Assembly (NCBI RefSeq): GCF_900188445.1
Contig: NZ_FZOR01000040.1
Location: 1 to 64,000, forward strand
DNA from: Actinomadura meyerae
Lineage (GTDB): Bacteria; Actinomycetota; Actinomycetes; Streptosporangiales; Streptosporangiaceae
Direction: 5' to 3'
DNA: 64,000 bases
Shown here: positions 8,575-16,818 of the stretch, piece by piece
How positions within the stretch are numbered: the stretch's first letter is position 1
Layout of the letters: each line of letters starts with the position of its first letter
Made by a program: the position numbers and the translations under genes
The notes under the pieces: generated by a model
What the model was told of the DNA's origin: nothing
Seen by the model: the letters and a program-made list of their open reading frames with translations, nothing else
The model's database searches: none

Positions 8575-9519
8575 ATGAAAATTCTCATCGCCGGAGCGTC
8601 CGGCGCGATCGGCGGCAGGCTCGTATCCCAGCTCGTGGAGGGCGGGCACGAGGTCGTCGGCACGACCCGCTCACCGGCCAAGACCGGCATGCTGCGCGCG
8701 CTGGGCGCCGAGCCGGTCGTCGTGGACGCGCTCGACCCCGACGCGGTGGCCGACATGGTGGCCAAGGCCGAGCCCGAGGTGATCGTCCACCAGCTCACCG
8801 CGCTGGGCGGCGAGACCAGCATGCGGAATGTGAAGCGGATGGCGGCCGCCACCAACCGGCTCCGCACCGAGGGCACCGACCACCTGCTGTCCGCCGCGCG
8901 CGCGGTCGGTGTCCGGACGTTCGTGGCGCAGAGCAACGCCATGTGGATGGAACGCACCGGCGGGCCCGTCGCCGACGAGAGCGGCCGGATCGAGCCGCAT
9001 CCGCCTGCGGACGCCGCGCCGGCGGTGGCCGCGCTGCGCCACCTGGAGGACGCCGTCACCGGCATCACCTGGGCCGATGGCATCGTGCTCCGTTACGGTG
9101 CCTTCTATGGTCCCGGGACCGCTCTCAGCGCCGCGCCGGACGCGGTCATGACCCGGCAGATCCGCAAGCGGAGGTTCCCGATCGTCGGGGGCGGCGGCGG
9201 GGTGTGGTCGCTGGTGCACATCGCCGACGCCGCGTCCGCCACGGTCGCGGCCGTCGAGCGCGGCCGGCCCGGGATCTACCATGTCGCCGACGACGACCCG
9301 GTGCCGCTGCGCGACTGGCTGCCCCACCTCGCCCGGACGCTCGGCGCCGGACCGCCGCGCGGCGTCCCGGCCTGGCTGGTCCGGCCGCTGGCCGGCGCGG
9401 GCGCGGTGGACATGATGACCCGGGCCCGCGGTATCTCCACCGGGAAGACCAAGCGCGAGCTGGACTGGGAGCCCCGGTTCCCGAGCTGGCGCACCGGTTT
9501 CACCGACGGATTGAGCTGA
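8575..9519 (+). CDS. NAD(P)-dependent epimerase/dehydratase
   Basis: A 314-residue short-chain extended (atypical SDR) enzyme. The cofactor site is GASGAIGGRLVSQL at residues 7-20; the C-terminal half has HIADAASATVAAVERGRPGIYHVADD, typical of NAD-dependent epimerases. Substrate unknown. GGAGACGTC precedes the ATG. The next gene, an ECF41 sigma factor, starts 5 bases later, and genes of the carboxymuconolactone decarboxylase/oxidoreductase/epimerase type are the standard neighbours and targets of ECF41 factors, so this is probably its regulon member. Confidence 0.87.
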   Translation: MKILIAGASGAIGGRLVSQLVEGGHEVVGTTRSPAKTGMLRALGAEPVVVDALDPDAVADMVAKAEPEVIVHQLTALGGETSMRNVKRMAAATNRLRTEGTDHLLSAARAVGVRTFVAQSNAMWMERTGGPVADESGRIEPHPPADAAPAVAALRHLEDAVTGITWADGIVLRYGAFYGPGTALSAAPDAVMTRQIRKRRFPIVGGGGGVWSLVHIADAASATVAAVERGRPGIYHVADDDPVPLRDWLPHLARTLGAGPPRGVPAWLVRPLAGAGAVDMMTRARGISTGKTKRELDWEPRFPSWRTGFTDGLS

Positions 9520-9524
9520 CCGGC

Positions 9525-10451
9525 ATGTCCACCTCGCAGTTGTACGGCGAACTGCGGCCGCGGGCCTTCGCCATCGCCTACCAGATGCTCGGCAGCGTCA
9601 GTGAAGCCGAGGACGTGGTCCAGGAGGCGTTCCTGCGGCTGCACCAGACCCGGCGGGGAGGCGAAGCGATCGCCTCGCCGCGGGCCTACATCGCCACCCT
9701 GGTCACCCGGCTCGCCATCGACCAGCTTCGCTCGGCCAGGGTGCGGCGGGAGGCGTATGTCGGCGAGTGGCTGCCGGAACCGCTGGCCGGCGATCCGTCG
9801 CCCGGCGAGCACGCCGAGACCGCCGACTCGCTGTCGCTCGCCGTCCTGGTGCTGCTGGAGAGCCTGACCCCGCGGCAGCGGGCCGCGTTCCTGCTGCGCG
9901 AGGTGTTCCAGTACCCGTATCCGGAGGTCGCCGAGATCGTCGGCACGGACGTGGACACCACGCGGCACCTGGTCGCGCGGGCCCGCGAACACCTCCGGCG
10001 GCGCCGACCGCGCTACCACGCCACCCGGCGGCAGCAGCGGCGACTGGCCGGACGCTTCTTCGCCGCCGTCGAGGAGGGCGACCTGCGGGCGCTCGAAGAG
10101 CTGCTGGCGCAGGACGTGGCCATGCACGGAGACGGCGGAGGCCGAGTGCCCGCGCTCGGGCGGCCGCTCAACGGGCGGCGGCCGGTGGCGCGCGTCCTGG
10201 CGGCGACGGCGCCCCTGCTCCGGCGGGCGGGCGGCGTGCGCTTCCACCTCACCAAGGTCAACGGCCAGCCGGGCGCTCAGGTGTTCGACTCGCACGACCT
10301 GCTGGTCGCAGTGATCGGGCTGGAGGTCGCCGACGGGCACGTCCAGGAGATCCACTCCGTCGTCAACCCCGACAAGCTGCGGCACTTCGGCCGGGTCGGC
10401 AACCTCGGCGACCTGGTGCAGGCCGGTCCAGGCCCGGCCGACGGCGCCTGA
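9525..10451 (+). CDS. ECF41-type RNA polymerase sigma factor (SigJ-like)
   Basis: A 308-residue sigma factor with sigma region 2 at the N-terminus (LRPRAFAIAYQMLGSVSEAEDVVQEAFLRLHQ), region 4 in the middle (LTPRQRAAFLLREVFQYPYPEVAEIVGTDVDTTRHLVARAREHL), and a C-terminal SnoaL/NTF2-like domain of about 110 residues (FFAAVEEGDLRALEELLAQDVAMHGDGGG...VNPDKLRH). In ECF41 factors this extension replaces a separate anti-sigma factor and tunes activity. It follows the epimerase gene by 5 bases and precedes a DoxX-like gene. I did not find a convincing ECF41 promoter (TGTCACA then CGTC) directly upstream of the epimerase. Confidence 0.92.
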   Translation: MSTSQLYGELRPRAFAIAYQMLGSVSEAEDVVQEAFLRLHQTRRGGEAIASPRAYIATLVTRLAIDQLRSARVRREAYVGEWLPEPLAGDPSPGEHAETADSLSLAVLVLLESLTPRQRAAFLLREVFQYPYPEVAEIVGTDVDTTRHLVARAREHLRRRRPRYHATRRQQRRLAGRFFAAVEEGDLRALEELLAQDVAMHGDGGGRVPALGRPLNGRRPVARVLAATAPLLRRAGGVRFHLTKVNGQPGAQVFDSHDLLVAVIGLEVADGHVQEIHSVVNPDKLRHFGRVGNLGDLVQAGPGPADGA

Positions 10452-10562
10452 ACCACCTTTTCCCACTGGCCACCCGCGACCAATGGAGCGGCCCGCGGGC
10501 GGCAGCACGCAACCACGAGCGATGCCTCGGCGCGCTCAAGATCACTATTGGAGATGTCCCTC

Positions 10563-10946
10563 ATGAACCTCGCACTATGGATCGGCGCCGGACTCCTGGC
10601 CGTGGTGGCCCTGGCCGGCGGCGTCATCAAGGCGTCCACGCCACGGGAGAAGCTGGCCGCATCCCCCGGTGGGGCATGGACCCAGGACGTCGGCGCCGGT
10701 TCCGTCAAGGCGCTCGGCGTCCTGGAGATCCTGGCCGCAGCGGGCCTGATCCTGCCGGCCGTGGTCGACGTCGCACCTGTTCTGGTGCCGGTGACCGCCC
10801 TGTGCTGGGTCCTGCTGATGGTCGGCGCGGCGATCGTGCACGGCCGCCGCAGCGAGTTCCAGTTCGCCGCACTGAACCTGATCTACCTCGTACTCGCGGC
10901 GTTCATCGCCTGGGGCCGCTTCGGTCCCGAGTCCTTCACCGGCTGA
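10563..10946 (+). CDS. DoxX-like family membrane protein
   Basis: A 127-residue membrane protein with four hydrophobic segments (about residues 3-22, 42-62, 66-90 and 100-118), the size and layout of DoxX-like proteins (LGVLEILAAAGLILP is typical). Role unclear; some members take part in redox or sulfur metabolism. I chose ATG 10563 because GGAGAT lies 9 bases upstream. It sits 111 bases after the ECF41 sigma gene on the same strand and could share its regulation. Confidence 0.85.
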   Translation: MNLALWIGAGLLAVVALAGGVIKASTPREKLAASPGGAWTQDVGAGSVKALGVLEILAAAGLILPAVVDVAPVLVPVTALCWVLLMVGAAIVHGRRSEFQFAALNLIYLVLAAFIAWGRFGPESFTG

Positions 10947-11088
10947 CCGGCCGGGGCGCCCTCGAGCCGGCGGGCGCACCGCCGCAGAGGTCCTGGGACG
11001 ATCACAAGAACACCGTCGGCTGAGGCACCGATGAGTTCGCGGCTCCCGGCTGGTCCAAGCTCGTGACGCCCAAGGAAAGGACACCGCC

Positions 11089-11694
11089 ATGTCGGAGCTT
11101 CTCGTCGACTTCATCACGTCCCTCGACGGCTACGCGTCGGGAGAGGGATGGCCCGGGTTCTGGGGGCTCGAGGGCCCGGAGTACCTCGCGTGGCTCGGAG
11201 AGCAGCCCGAGGTCACGTACCTGATGGGAGCGAACACCTACCGCCTGATGTCGGGCTTCGCCGCAGGTGAGGTCCCGGCCGGCCAGGACGAGTTCAGGCC
11301 CGAGGAAGAGGAGAGCGTCGGCGAGCTCACGCGGGCTTCCAAGGTGGTGTTCTCCTCTTCGCTCGAGGAGCCGCTGGCGTGGGCCAACTCCACCCTCGTC
11401 CGCGACGACGCCGTCGAGGCGGTCCGCGCCATGAAGTCGAGCGGCTCGGGGCTCCTCAGCACGATCGGCAGCCTCAGCCTGTCCCGCTCCCTGCTGCGAG
11501 CCGGACTCGTCGACCGCTTCCGGGTCGTGATGTTCCCGGTGATCACCGGGGCGACGGGCGAGGAGCGCATCTACGACGGCTATCCGGACGTCGCCCTCGA
11601 GATGACCGATCACCGCACCTTCGACGGCCGCATCCAGCTGGTCGAGTACAAGCCCCGCGTGCTCGAGCACCCGCCGCTCGGCGCTCCCGCCTGA
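11089..11694 (+). CDS. dihydrofolate reductase/RibD C-terminal-like protein
   Basis: A 201-residue protein of the dihydrofolate-reductase-like superfamily: MSELLVDFITSLDGYASG at the start, TYLMGANTYRLMSGF (the M/L-G-R/A-x-T-Y motif) and the NADPH-binding GLLSTIGSLSLSRSLLRAGLVDRFRVVMFPVITG. Members of this YyaP/YwjB-like group are assigned as reductases, but the substrate is unknown and it is unlikely to be the housekeeping DHFR. AAGGAAAGG lies upstream. Monocistronic, convergent with the next gene. Confidence 0.87.
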   Translation: MSELLVDFITSLDGYASGEGWPGFWGLEGPEYLAWLGEQPEVTYLMGANTYRLMSGFAAGEVPAGQDEFRPEEEESVGELTRASKVVFSSSLEEPLAWANSTLVRDDAVEAVRAMKSSGSGLLSTIGSLSLSRSLLRAGLVDRFRVVMFPVITGATGEERIYDGYPDVALEMTDHRTFDGRIQLVEYKPRVLEHPPLGAPA

Positions 11695-11724
11695 CGCCGC
11701 CGGTCCGGACGGCCGCCGGCCGCG

Positions 11725-12492
11725 CTACCCCATGATGGCCGCGTCGACCTGGGTGGAGTACTCCTTCACGACCCGGTCGCCGTCGTAGACCTTGACGGTC
11801 ACATCGACCACCCCACCACCGGGTGTGGGGACGTCGGTGCCGTCACCGCTTCTCCTGAGCACGAAGAAGCGATCGGTCACCGGAGCCTGCACCGAGCGGC
11901 CGTCCGAACCCGTGAAGGTGATGCGCGTGCCACCCGGCGCGACCCGTCCGGCGATGTGCAGCTCCCAGCCCCTCCCGGAGGCGGGATCGTCGAAGCGCAG
12001 ATCACCGCTGCCCGTGTGGTCGTAGATCACGCGGTCGGGGGCCATCGTCAAGGGAACGCCCCAGACACCGGCGGACTGGTTGGGAGCTCGGTCGTTCCGC
12101 GACGGCTTGCCGGACCGGTCGAGCGCGCACAGCCGGTGCGCCGTGCCGCTGCCGAGCCAGACCGTCCGACCACGGGCGTCGCGAGCGGACTCGGCCAGAA
12201 CCCGGAAGTCGGAAACGGCCGTCCCCGGCCCCGACACCCGCTGAGGGTTCACCGGATCGCCGTCGACCGGTGCCTGGACGAGAGGGTCGCCGACCATGCA
12301 GGCGCGAACCAGGGCAAGCTGTGCGGGGCTGTTGCGCGGCAGCACCCGTGCCCCTGCCTTGCGCTCGGCCACCGCCTCCGTCGGCCCGGACGAATCAGCC
12401 GAAACCAGCAGCAGCGCCGTCACGGCACCGGCCGCGGCCAGGGTCCCCGCCCCGATCAGGACGGTCTGGCCAAGCCACCCGATGTTCCCCAC
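11725..12492 (-). CDS. membrane-anchored hypothetical protein
   Basis: A 255-residue protein with one N-terminal transmembrane segment (about residues 6-26, TVLIGAGTLAAAGAVTALLLV) that acts as an anchor or uncleaved signal, followed by an extracytoplasmic domain. The end (VVDVTVKVYDGDRVVKEYSTQVDAA) looks like beta-rich sandwich strands. No family recognised. The start is GTG 12492, supported by GAGGAAAGG six bases upstream; longer frames to 12588 lack a ribosome site. Confidence 0.72.
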   Translation of the reverse strand: MGNIGWLGQTVLIGAGTLAAAGAVTALLLVSADSSGPTEAVAERKAGARVLPRNSPAQLALVRACMVGDPLVQAPVDGDPVNPQRVSGPGTAVSDFRVLAESARDARGRTVWLGSGTAHRLCALDRSGKPSRNDRAPNQSAGVWGVPLTMAPDRVIYDHTGSGDLRFDDPASGRGWELHIAGRVAPGGTRITFTGSDGRSVQAPVTDRFFVLRRSGDGTDVPTPGGGVVDVTVKVYDGDRVVKEYSTQVDAAIMG

Positions 12493-12646
12493 TGCTGCCC
12501 TTTCCTCGCGGCCACAGGGCAGGATCCTCCCGTCCGCCGACCACCACCACAACCCCGAACGAACCGTCCTGCGGAAACGACACCTCACCCGCTAGAGGGA
12601 ACGGCCTCGCCCTGCCGGGCGAGGCATCGCCGCCGCGGTCGGTGCG

Positions 12647-13696
12647 ATGTTCAACCGCATGACGGGTTCGAGACACGGGATGAGGGCGTCCCGGCTGACA
12701 TGGTGGCGGCGATGGCCTCGATGGGTGGGCCCGGCAGCGATGGCCTGGGCCGTGGTGTACGCCGCCTTCGGGTTGGCGTGTGCCCTCAGCCGGACCCCGC
12801 TGCTCTACCGCGGCGACACCCCGGCGCCTCCCGCGCTGGGCTGGGCGGTCGTAGCGGTGGGCTCTCTCGCGCTGCCGGCTTGTGCCGCAGCGGGGCGGTA
12901 CGGGCTACGGCCAACGCTCCGCGTGTGGCTGTGGGCGGTCTGCGGGCTGGCCGTGACAGCCGCGTTCGGCCTGCTGATGGACACCATCACGCTGGTGTTC
13001 GGCCAGGGAGTGGACAGCGCGGTGGCCGCCGCGAACCACGGCCTTGCCGCCATCGGGGCGCTCCTGCTGGCGGCCACGGCCCGCTCCGACCGCCGTCCGG
13101 CCACCGCCTCCGAACTCGCCCCGCCCGCCGCGGTCTCCGTCCCGGTGCCTTCAGCCGCCTCCCGCACGACCCACCTCGCCGCCTGCGCCGGGACGGCGGC
13201 GTTCCTCCCCTACGCGGTGATGAAGCTGATCTGGGCGTCCGGCGGTACCTTCGCCGGGACGACCGGAGAGGAGATCATCGCGATCTCCGAGCGCAACGGC
13301 GCCTCGGGCCTCTGGCTCACCTTGGAGTCGTGGGGACTCGACGGCACCGCGCTGTTGGCCGCGCTCGGCGTCCTCCTGCTTTGGGGGCTGGTCCGCCCAT
13401 GGGGCCAGGTCTTCCCGCGCTGGGTGCCGCTGCTGCACGGCCGCCGTGTTCCGCGCTGGCTCCCTCTGACCCCGGCCCTGCTCGGCGCCGCCACTCTCGC
13501 CCCGTACGGGGTGGTCGGGATCGGTTACCTCACTCTGGCCACGGCCGGCATCGTCACAGTGCCACGCGGGGACTTCCACACCACGGGTGACGCGCTGCTG
13601 GTCGGCTGCATCGGCATGGTCGCCTTCGCCGTGTACGGGATCGCGCTGACCGTCACCGCCCGCTCCTACTGGCGCCGAACCCGCCCCTCGCCCTAG
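12647..13696 (+). CDS. polytopic membrane protein, unknown function
   Basis: A 349-residue integral membrane protein with about eight hydrophobic segments, starting with WVGPAAMAWAVVYAAFGLACAL and ending with GMVAFAVYGIALTVTARSYW, separated by a Pro/Ala-rich loop at about residues 150-175. No transport or enzyme motif recognised. Start uncertain: ATG 12647 lacks a clear ribosome site, and ATGs at 12659 and 12680 are in the same frame. The stop is three bases from the convergent next gene. Confidence 0.68.
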   Translation: MFNRMTGSRHGMRASRLTWWRRWPRWVGPAAMAWAVVYAAFGLACALSRTPLLYRGDTPAPPALGWAVVAVGSLALPACAAAGRYGLRPTLRVWLWAVCGLAVTAAFGLLMDTITLVFGQGVDSAVAAANHGLAAIGALLLAATARSDRRPATASELAPPAAVSVPVPSAASRTTHLAACAGTAAFLPYAVMKLIWASGGTFAGTTGEEIIAISERNGASGLWLTLESWGLDGTALLAALGVLLLWGLVRPWGQVFPRWVPLLHGRRVPRWLPLTPALLGAATLAPYGVVGIGYLTLATAGIVTVPRGDFHTTGDALLVGCIGMVAFAVYGIALTVTARSYWRRTRPSP

Positions 13697-13698
13697 TG

Positions 13699-14079
13699 TT
13701 ACTCGGTCCACTCACCTGTGATCGCCCAACGCTGGACGCGCCCCACATAACGGAGAGCGCGCTTGAAGCCGGGCACACCGATGGCCACGGTCAGGGCCCC
13801 GAACGCGAGCATGTACGGCGCCCGATCCTGTCCGGCGCGTCTCTCCCGCACGAGGTCGCCGTAGTCACGGGGACCGTGACCGGTGAAGCACATGTACGGG
13901 CCGTCCGGGTCCATGACCTTGCCGCCGCACTTGATCGGCCGGCCGGCCACATAAAGGTCATGGACACCGATGAACACCATCACCGCCCCGCACCCGATCA
14001 GCAGGAAGAAGAACGCGGACAGCAGCAACGCCGCGATCGCCCGCGGGCGACCCCCGGGAGGTGGAGGCGGACGCGTCAT
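13699..14079 (-). CDS. small two-helix membrane protein
   Basis: A 126-residue protein with a Pro-rich N-terminus (MTRPPPPPGGRPR), a hydrophobic segment at about 14-40 (AIAALLLSAFFFLLIGCGAVMVFIGV), a loop with two Cys (KCGGK, YMCFTGHG) and a second hydrophobic stretch near residues 88-102. The Cys pair could form a disulfide if the loop is outside. No family recognised. It converges with, and nearly abuts, the upstream membrane-protein gene. Confidence 0.65.
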   Translation of the reverse strand: MTRPPPPPGGRPRAIAALLLSAFFFLLIGCGAVMVFIGVHDLYVAGRPIKCGGKVMDPDGPYMCFTGHGPRDYGDLVRERRAGQDRAPYMLAFGALTVAIGVPGFKRALRYVGRVQRWAITGEWTE

Positions 14080-14313
14080 GATCAGCCTCCCCGGTCACCA
14101 AGCTCGATGATCGGCATGCTATTACCTCGCCCGCCCGAGATCTCCGCTGATGGTCATGTTCTACCGTTCGGCGGATGAGCACCGAGGATTCGATTCGGTC
14201 GGGGCTCGACCACAGCGAATCGTCGGTGCGGACAAGGCCCTGGATGTGCCCGGCATGGATACGTCCGTCGATGGGCTCGCCTTTGGGGGCCCAGCGCGCG
14301 GATATCGGTGTCG

Positions 14314-15768
14314 CTACGGGGTGCGGAGTTCGGGCGGTAGCAGAGGCTCCGGCAGGTTCTGGTAGCTGACGGGTCGGACGAATCGTTCGATCGACGCGGT
14401 GCCGACAGAGGTGTCGCGGGGGGCGGTGGAGGCGGGCCAGGGACCGCCGTGCTGCATGGAGGGGGAGACCGCGACGCCTGTCGGGTAGCCGTTCCAGATG
14501 ACGCGGCCGGCGACACCGGCGGCGAGCTCCACCAGAGCCGGGGCGTCGGGATCCCGGTCCTCGCCCTGGATCGTGGCCGTCAGCGTGCCGCCGAGGTGGT
14601 CGAGCAGTTCGTCCACCTCGGCGAGGGTGGCGTATTCGAGCACGATGCCGACGGGCCCGAAGATCTCGTCGAGAACGCCCGGGGCCTGCAGAGCGGCGGC
14701 GACGGTGGTGCGGACGACCACGGGGGACGCGCTGAAGCCGGTCGAGGCGTCCGCCGCGGAGGAGGCGACGAGGGTGGTGTGTTCGGTGAGCCGCTCCACA
14801 CCGGAACCGAAACGCCGGTGTGTCGGCTCGTTCAGCAGGACGGCGGCGGGGCTGGAGCCGACCGCCGTACCAATCGCCTCGATGACGGGGGCGGCGCCGT
14901 CCGCCGGCACCAGGAGCAGGCCCGGCTTGGTGCAGAACTGGCCGCCGCCCAGCGTCACGGACGCGACCCAGTCGGCGCCGATGCCCGCGCCCCGGGCACG
15001 TGCGGCGGCCGGGGTGACGACGACGGGGTTGAGGCTGCCCAGCTCGCCGTAGAAGGGGATGGGGTCGGGACGCGCGCAGGCGAGGTCGAACAAGGCCCGC
15101 CCGCCTTGCAGGGAACCGGTGAAGGCGACGGCGGCGATCGCCCGGTGCTGGACGAGCCGCGCGCCCGTTTCGACTCCGCTGACGGCGGCGAACGTCCCGG
15201 CGGGAGCGCCCGCCCTGTCGAGGGCGTCGGTGAGCGCCGAGGCGACCGCCGCGGAGAGCGCCGGGTGGGACGGGTGGACCTTCACCACCACCGGGCATCC
15301 GGCGGCGATCGCCGCGGCCGTGTCACCGCCCGGGACGCTGAACGCGAAGGGGAAGTTGCTGGCCGCGAACACCGCGATGGGGCCGAGCGGTACGACCGAG
15401 CGGCGCAGGTCGGGCAGCGGCCCCATCGGGCTGTCGGTCGGCGGGCTGATCGTCGCGCGGTGGTGGTCGCCGGAGAGGATCGCTTCGGCGAGGAAGCGCA
15501 GCTGGAAGGCGGTCCGGGTGAGCTCGCCGTTGAGCCGCGGCTCGCCGAGGGCCGTTTCGGCGTCGGCGAGCGCCACCAGATCGGAGCGGCGTTCCTCCAG
15601 CGCGGCGGCCATGTGCTCCAGCATGTCGGCGCGCTCCCGCGTCGTCTTGCGGCGCATGGAGGTGGCCGCCTTGGCGGCCGCCGCGCAGATGGCGTCGAGC
15701 TCATCGGCGGTGGTGTCGGGCCAGGAGGCGCCGAAGGGCTGCGCCGTACGCGGGTCGATCGAGTGCAT
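14314..15768 (-). CDS. aldehyde dehydrogenase, 2,5-dioxovalerate (alpha-ketoglutarate semialdehyde) type
   Basis: A 484-residue NAD(P)-dependent aldehyde dehydrogenase. Catalytic features are visible: AASNFPFAFSVPGGDTAAAIAAG with VKVHPSHP (cofactor), FTGSLQGGRALFDLA, the general base Glu in FYGELGSLNP, and the nucleophile Cys in GGGQFCTKPG. The sequence is most like enzymes that oxidise alpha-ketoglutarate semialdehyde in sugar-acid or hydroxyproline breakdown; the true substrate here is uncertain. GGAGGAAC precedes the ATG. It lies 26 bases downstream of the IclR gene on the same strand, so it belongs to the IclR-1 unit and probably finishes the pathway encoded by the divergent operon. Confidence 0.9.
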   Translation of the reverse strand: MHSIDPRTAQPFGASWPDTTADELDAICAAAAKAATSMRRKTTRERADMLEHMAAALEERRSDLVALADAETALGEPRLNGELTRTAFQLRFLAEAILSGDHHRATISPPTDSPMGPLPDLRRSVVPLGPIAVFAASNFPFAFSVPGGDTAAAIAAGCPVVVKVHPSHPALSAAVASALTDALDRAGAPAGTFAAVSGVETGARLVQHRAIAAVAFTGSLQGGRALFDLACARPDPIPFYGELGSLNPVVVTPAAARARGAGIGADWVASVTLGGGQFCTKPGLLLVPADGAAPVIEAIGTAVGSSPAAVLLNEPTHRRFGSGVERLTEHTTLVASSAADASTGFSASPVVVRTTVAAALQAPGVLDEIFGPVGIVLEYATLAEVDELLDHLGGTLTATIQGEDRDPDAPALVELAAGVAGRVIWNGYPTGVAVSPSMQHGGPWPASTAPRDTSVGTASIERFVRPVSYQNLPEPLLPPELRTP

Positions 15769-15794
15769 GTGTTCCTCCGTGGTGCGATGAACGT

Positions 15795-16571
15795 TCAGGG
15801 CCGGCCGGGGGCCTGGTAGCCGAGGCGGCGGGAGTAGGAGGAGGCGGCGCCGACGACCAGCGCCGCCCATTGCTCGCGCGACTTGGCCGTCCAGCGCGGT
15901 TCGGGCACCGAGACGCTGATGGCGGCGACCGTGTCGCCCGTGTGGTCGCGGACGGGTGCGCCGGCGCAGCAGACGTCGACGTTGGATTCGCACTCCTCGA
16001 TCGAGTAGCCGTGGCCGCGGATGAGTTCGAGCTCCTTCTCCAGCGCCTGCACGCTGGAGATCGTCTTGTCGGTGAGGCGTGCCAGCTCGGAGCCGGGCGG
16101 GTACCGTTCGCGGAGCTCGTCCGCGCTCAGCTGCGCGAGGAGCGCCTTGCCGATCGCCGTGCAGTGCGCCGGCAGCCGGGCGCCGACGGCCGAGACCATG
16201 CGCACCTTCTGGCGGCTCTCGGCCCTGGCGATGTAGACGACGTCGGTGCCGTCCAGGACGGCGACGTGCGAGGTCTCGTTGACCTGCTCGGACAGGGCGT
16301 CGGCCGCCGCGCGCCCCAGGGTCACGAAGTCGAGGCGGTCGGCGAAGGCGCTGCCGAGCTGGAAGGTGCGCACGCCGAGCGAGTAGCGCGCCGGCTCGTC
16401 GGCGGACTTGGTGACGTAGCCGCGCGCGACGAGCGTGTTGAGGAGTTCGAACACGGTCGTGCGCGGGAAGCCGAGCTCGTCGGTCAGCTCGCGCAGGGTC
16501 GGCTGGTCCTCGCGCATCAGGAGTTCCAGTACGTCGAGGGCCCGTGTCACCGCGGTGTTCAGTCGGGGCAT
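15795..16571 (-). CDS. IclR family transcriptional regulator (regulator 1)
   Basis: A 258-residue IclR protein: N-terminal winged helix at about residues 5-70 (AVTRALDVLELLMREDQPTLRELTDELGFPRTTVFELLNTL) and C-terminal effector-binding GAF-like domain (HVAVLDGTDVVYIARAES, GARLPAHCTAIGKALLAQL, CCAGAPVRDHTGDTVAAISVS). AAGGAGA precedes ATG 16571. It is transcribed away from a large catabolic operon, and the shared region holds the tandem sites at 16680-16715. It most likely represses or activates that operon in response to a pathway acid, and regulates itself and the aldehyde dehydrogenase. Confidence 0.93.
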   Translation of the reverse strand: MPRLNTAVTRALDVLELLMREDQPTLRELTDELGFPRTTVFELLNTLVARGYVTKSADEPARYSLGVRTFQLGSAFADRLDFVTLGRAAADALSEQVNETSHVAVLDGTDVVYIARAESRQKVRMVSAVGARLPAHCTAIGKALLAQLSADELRERYPPGSELARLTDKTISSVQALEKELELIRGHGYSIEECESNVDVCCAGAPVRDHTGDTVAAISVSVPEPRWTAKSREQWAALVVGAASSYSRRLGYQAPGRP

Positions 16572-16643
16572 GGCGTCTCCTTCGGCTCCTCGCTGCAGCC
16601 GCTGGGGGGGCGGATTGCCTGGTCGTCCGCACCTTGGTCTGTC

Positions 16644-16671
16644 TTGACCTCGGCTCGGCGCAGTGCTTAAT
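16644..16671 (+). promoter_or_regulatory. candidate promoter of the catabolic operon
   Basis: TTGACC at 16644-16649 and CTTAAT at 16666-16671, 16 bases apart, reading towards the operon. The IclR-1 sites begin 9 bases downstream, a placement suited to repression. Confidence 0.4.
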
Positions 16672-16679
16672 GTAGCCCA

Positions 16680-16715
16680 AGTTCGAGATATCAACCAGCA
16701 GTTCGAAATATCGAA
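16680..16715. promoter_or_regulatory. tandem IclR-1 operator
   Basis: AGTTCGAGATATC at 16680 is repeated as AGTTCGAAATATC at 16700, exactly 20 bases apart. The second copy extends into a clean palindrome TTCGA-AATA-TCGAA (16702-16715). AT-rich, between the divergent IclR gene and the operon. The 20-base spacing matches the sites of the second IclR regulon in this window, although the half-site sequence differs. Confidence 0.7.
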
Positions 16716-16818
16716 TCGCCCCCCAGGTGGTCATCGCCCGGGCGGCCCCGCGGTCCATCCGTACCGGCGGCGGCCCCCGGTGTCTCTCCCCGGGGTCTCC
16801 CGCGCTCGAAAGGTCGCC

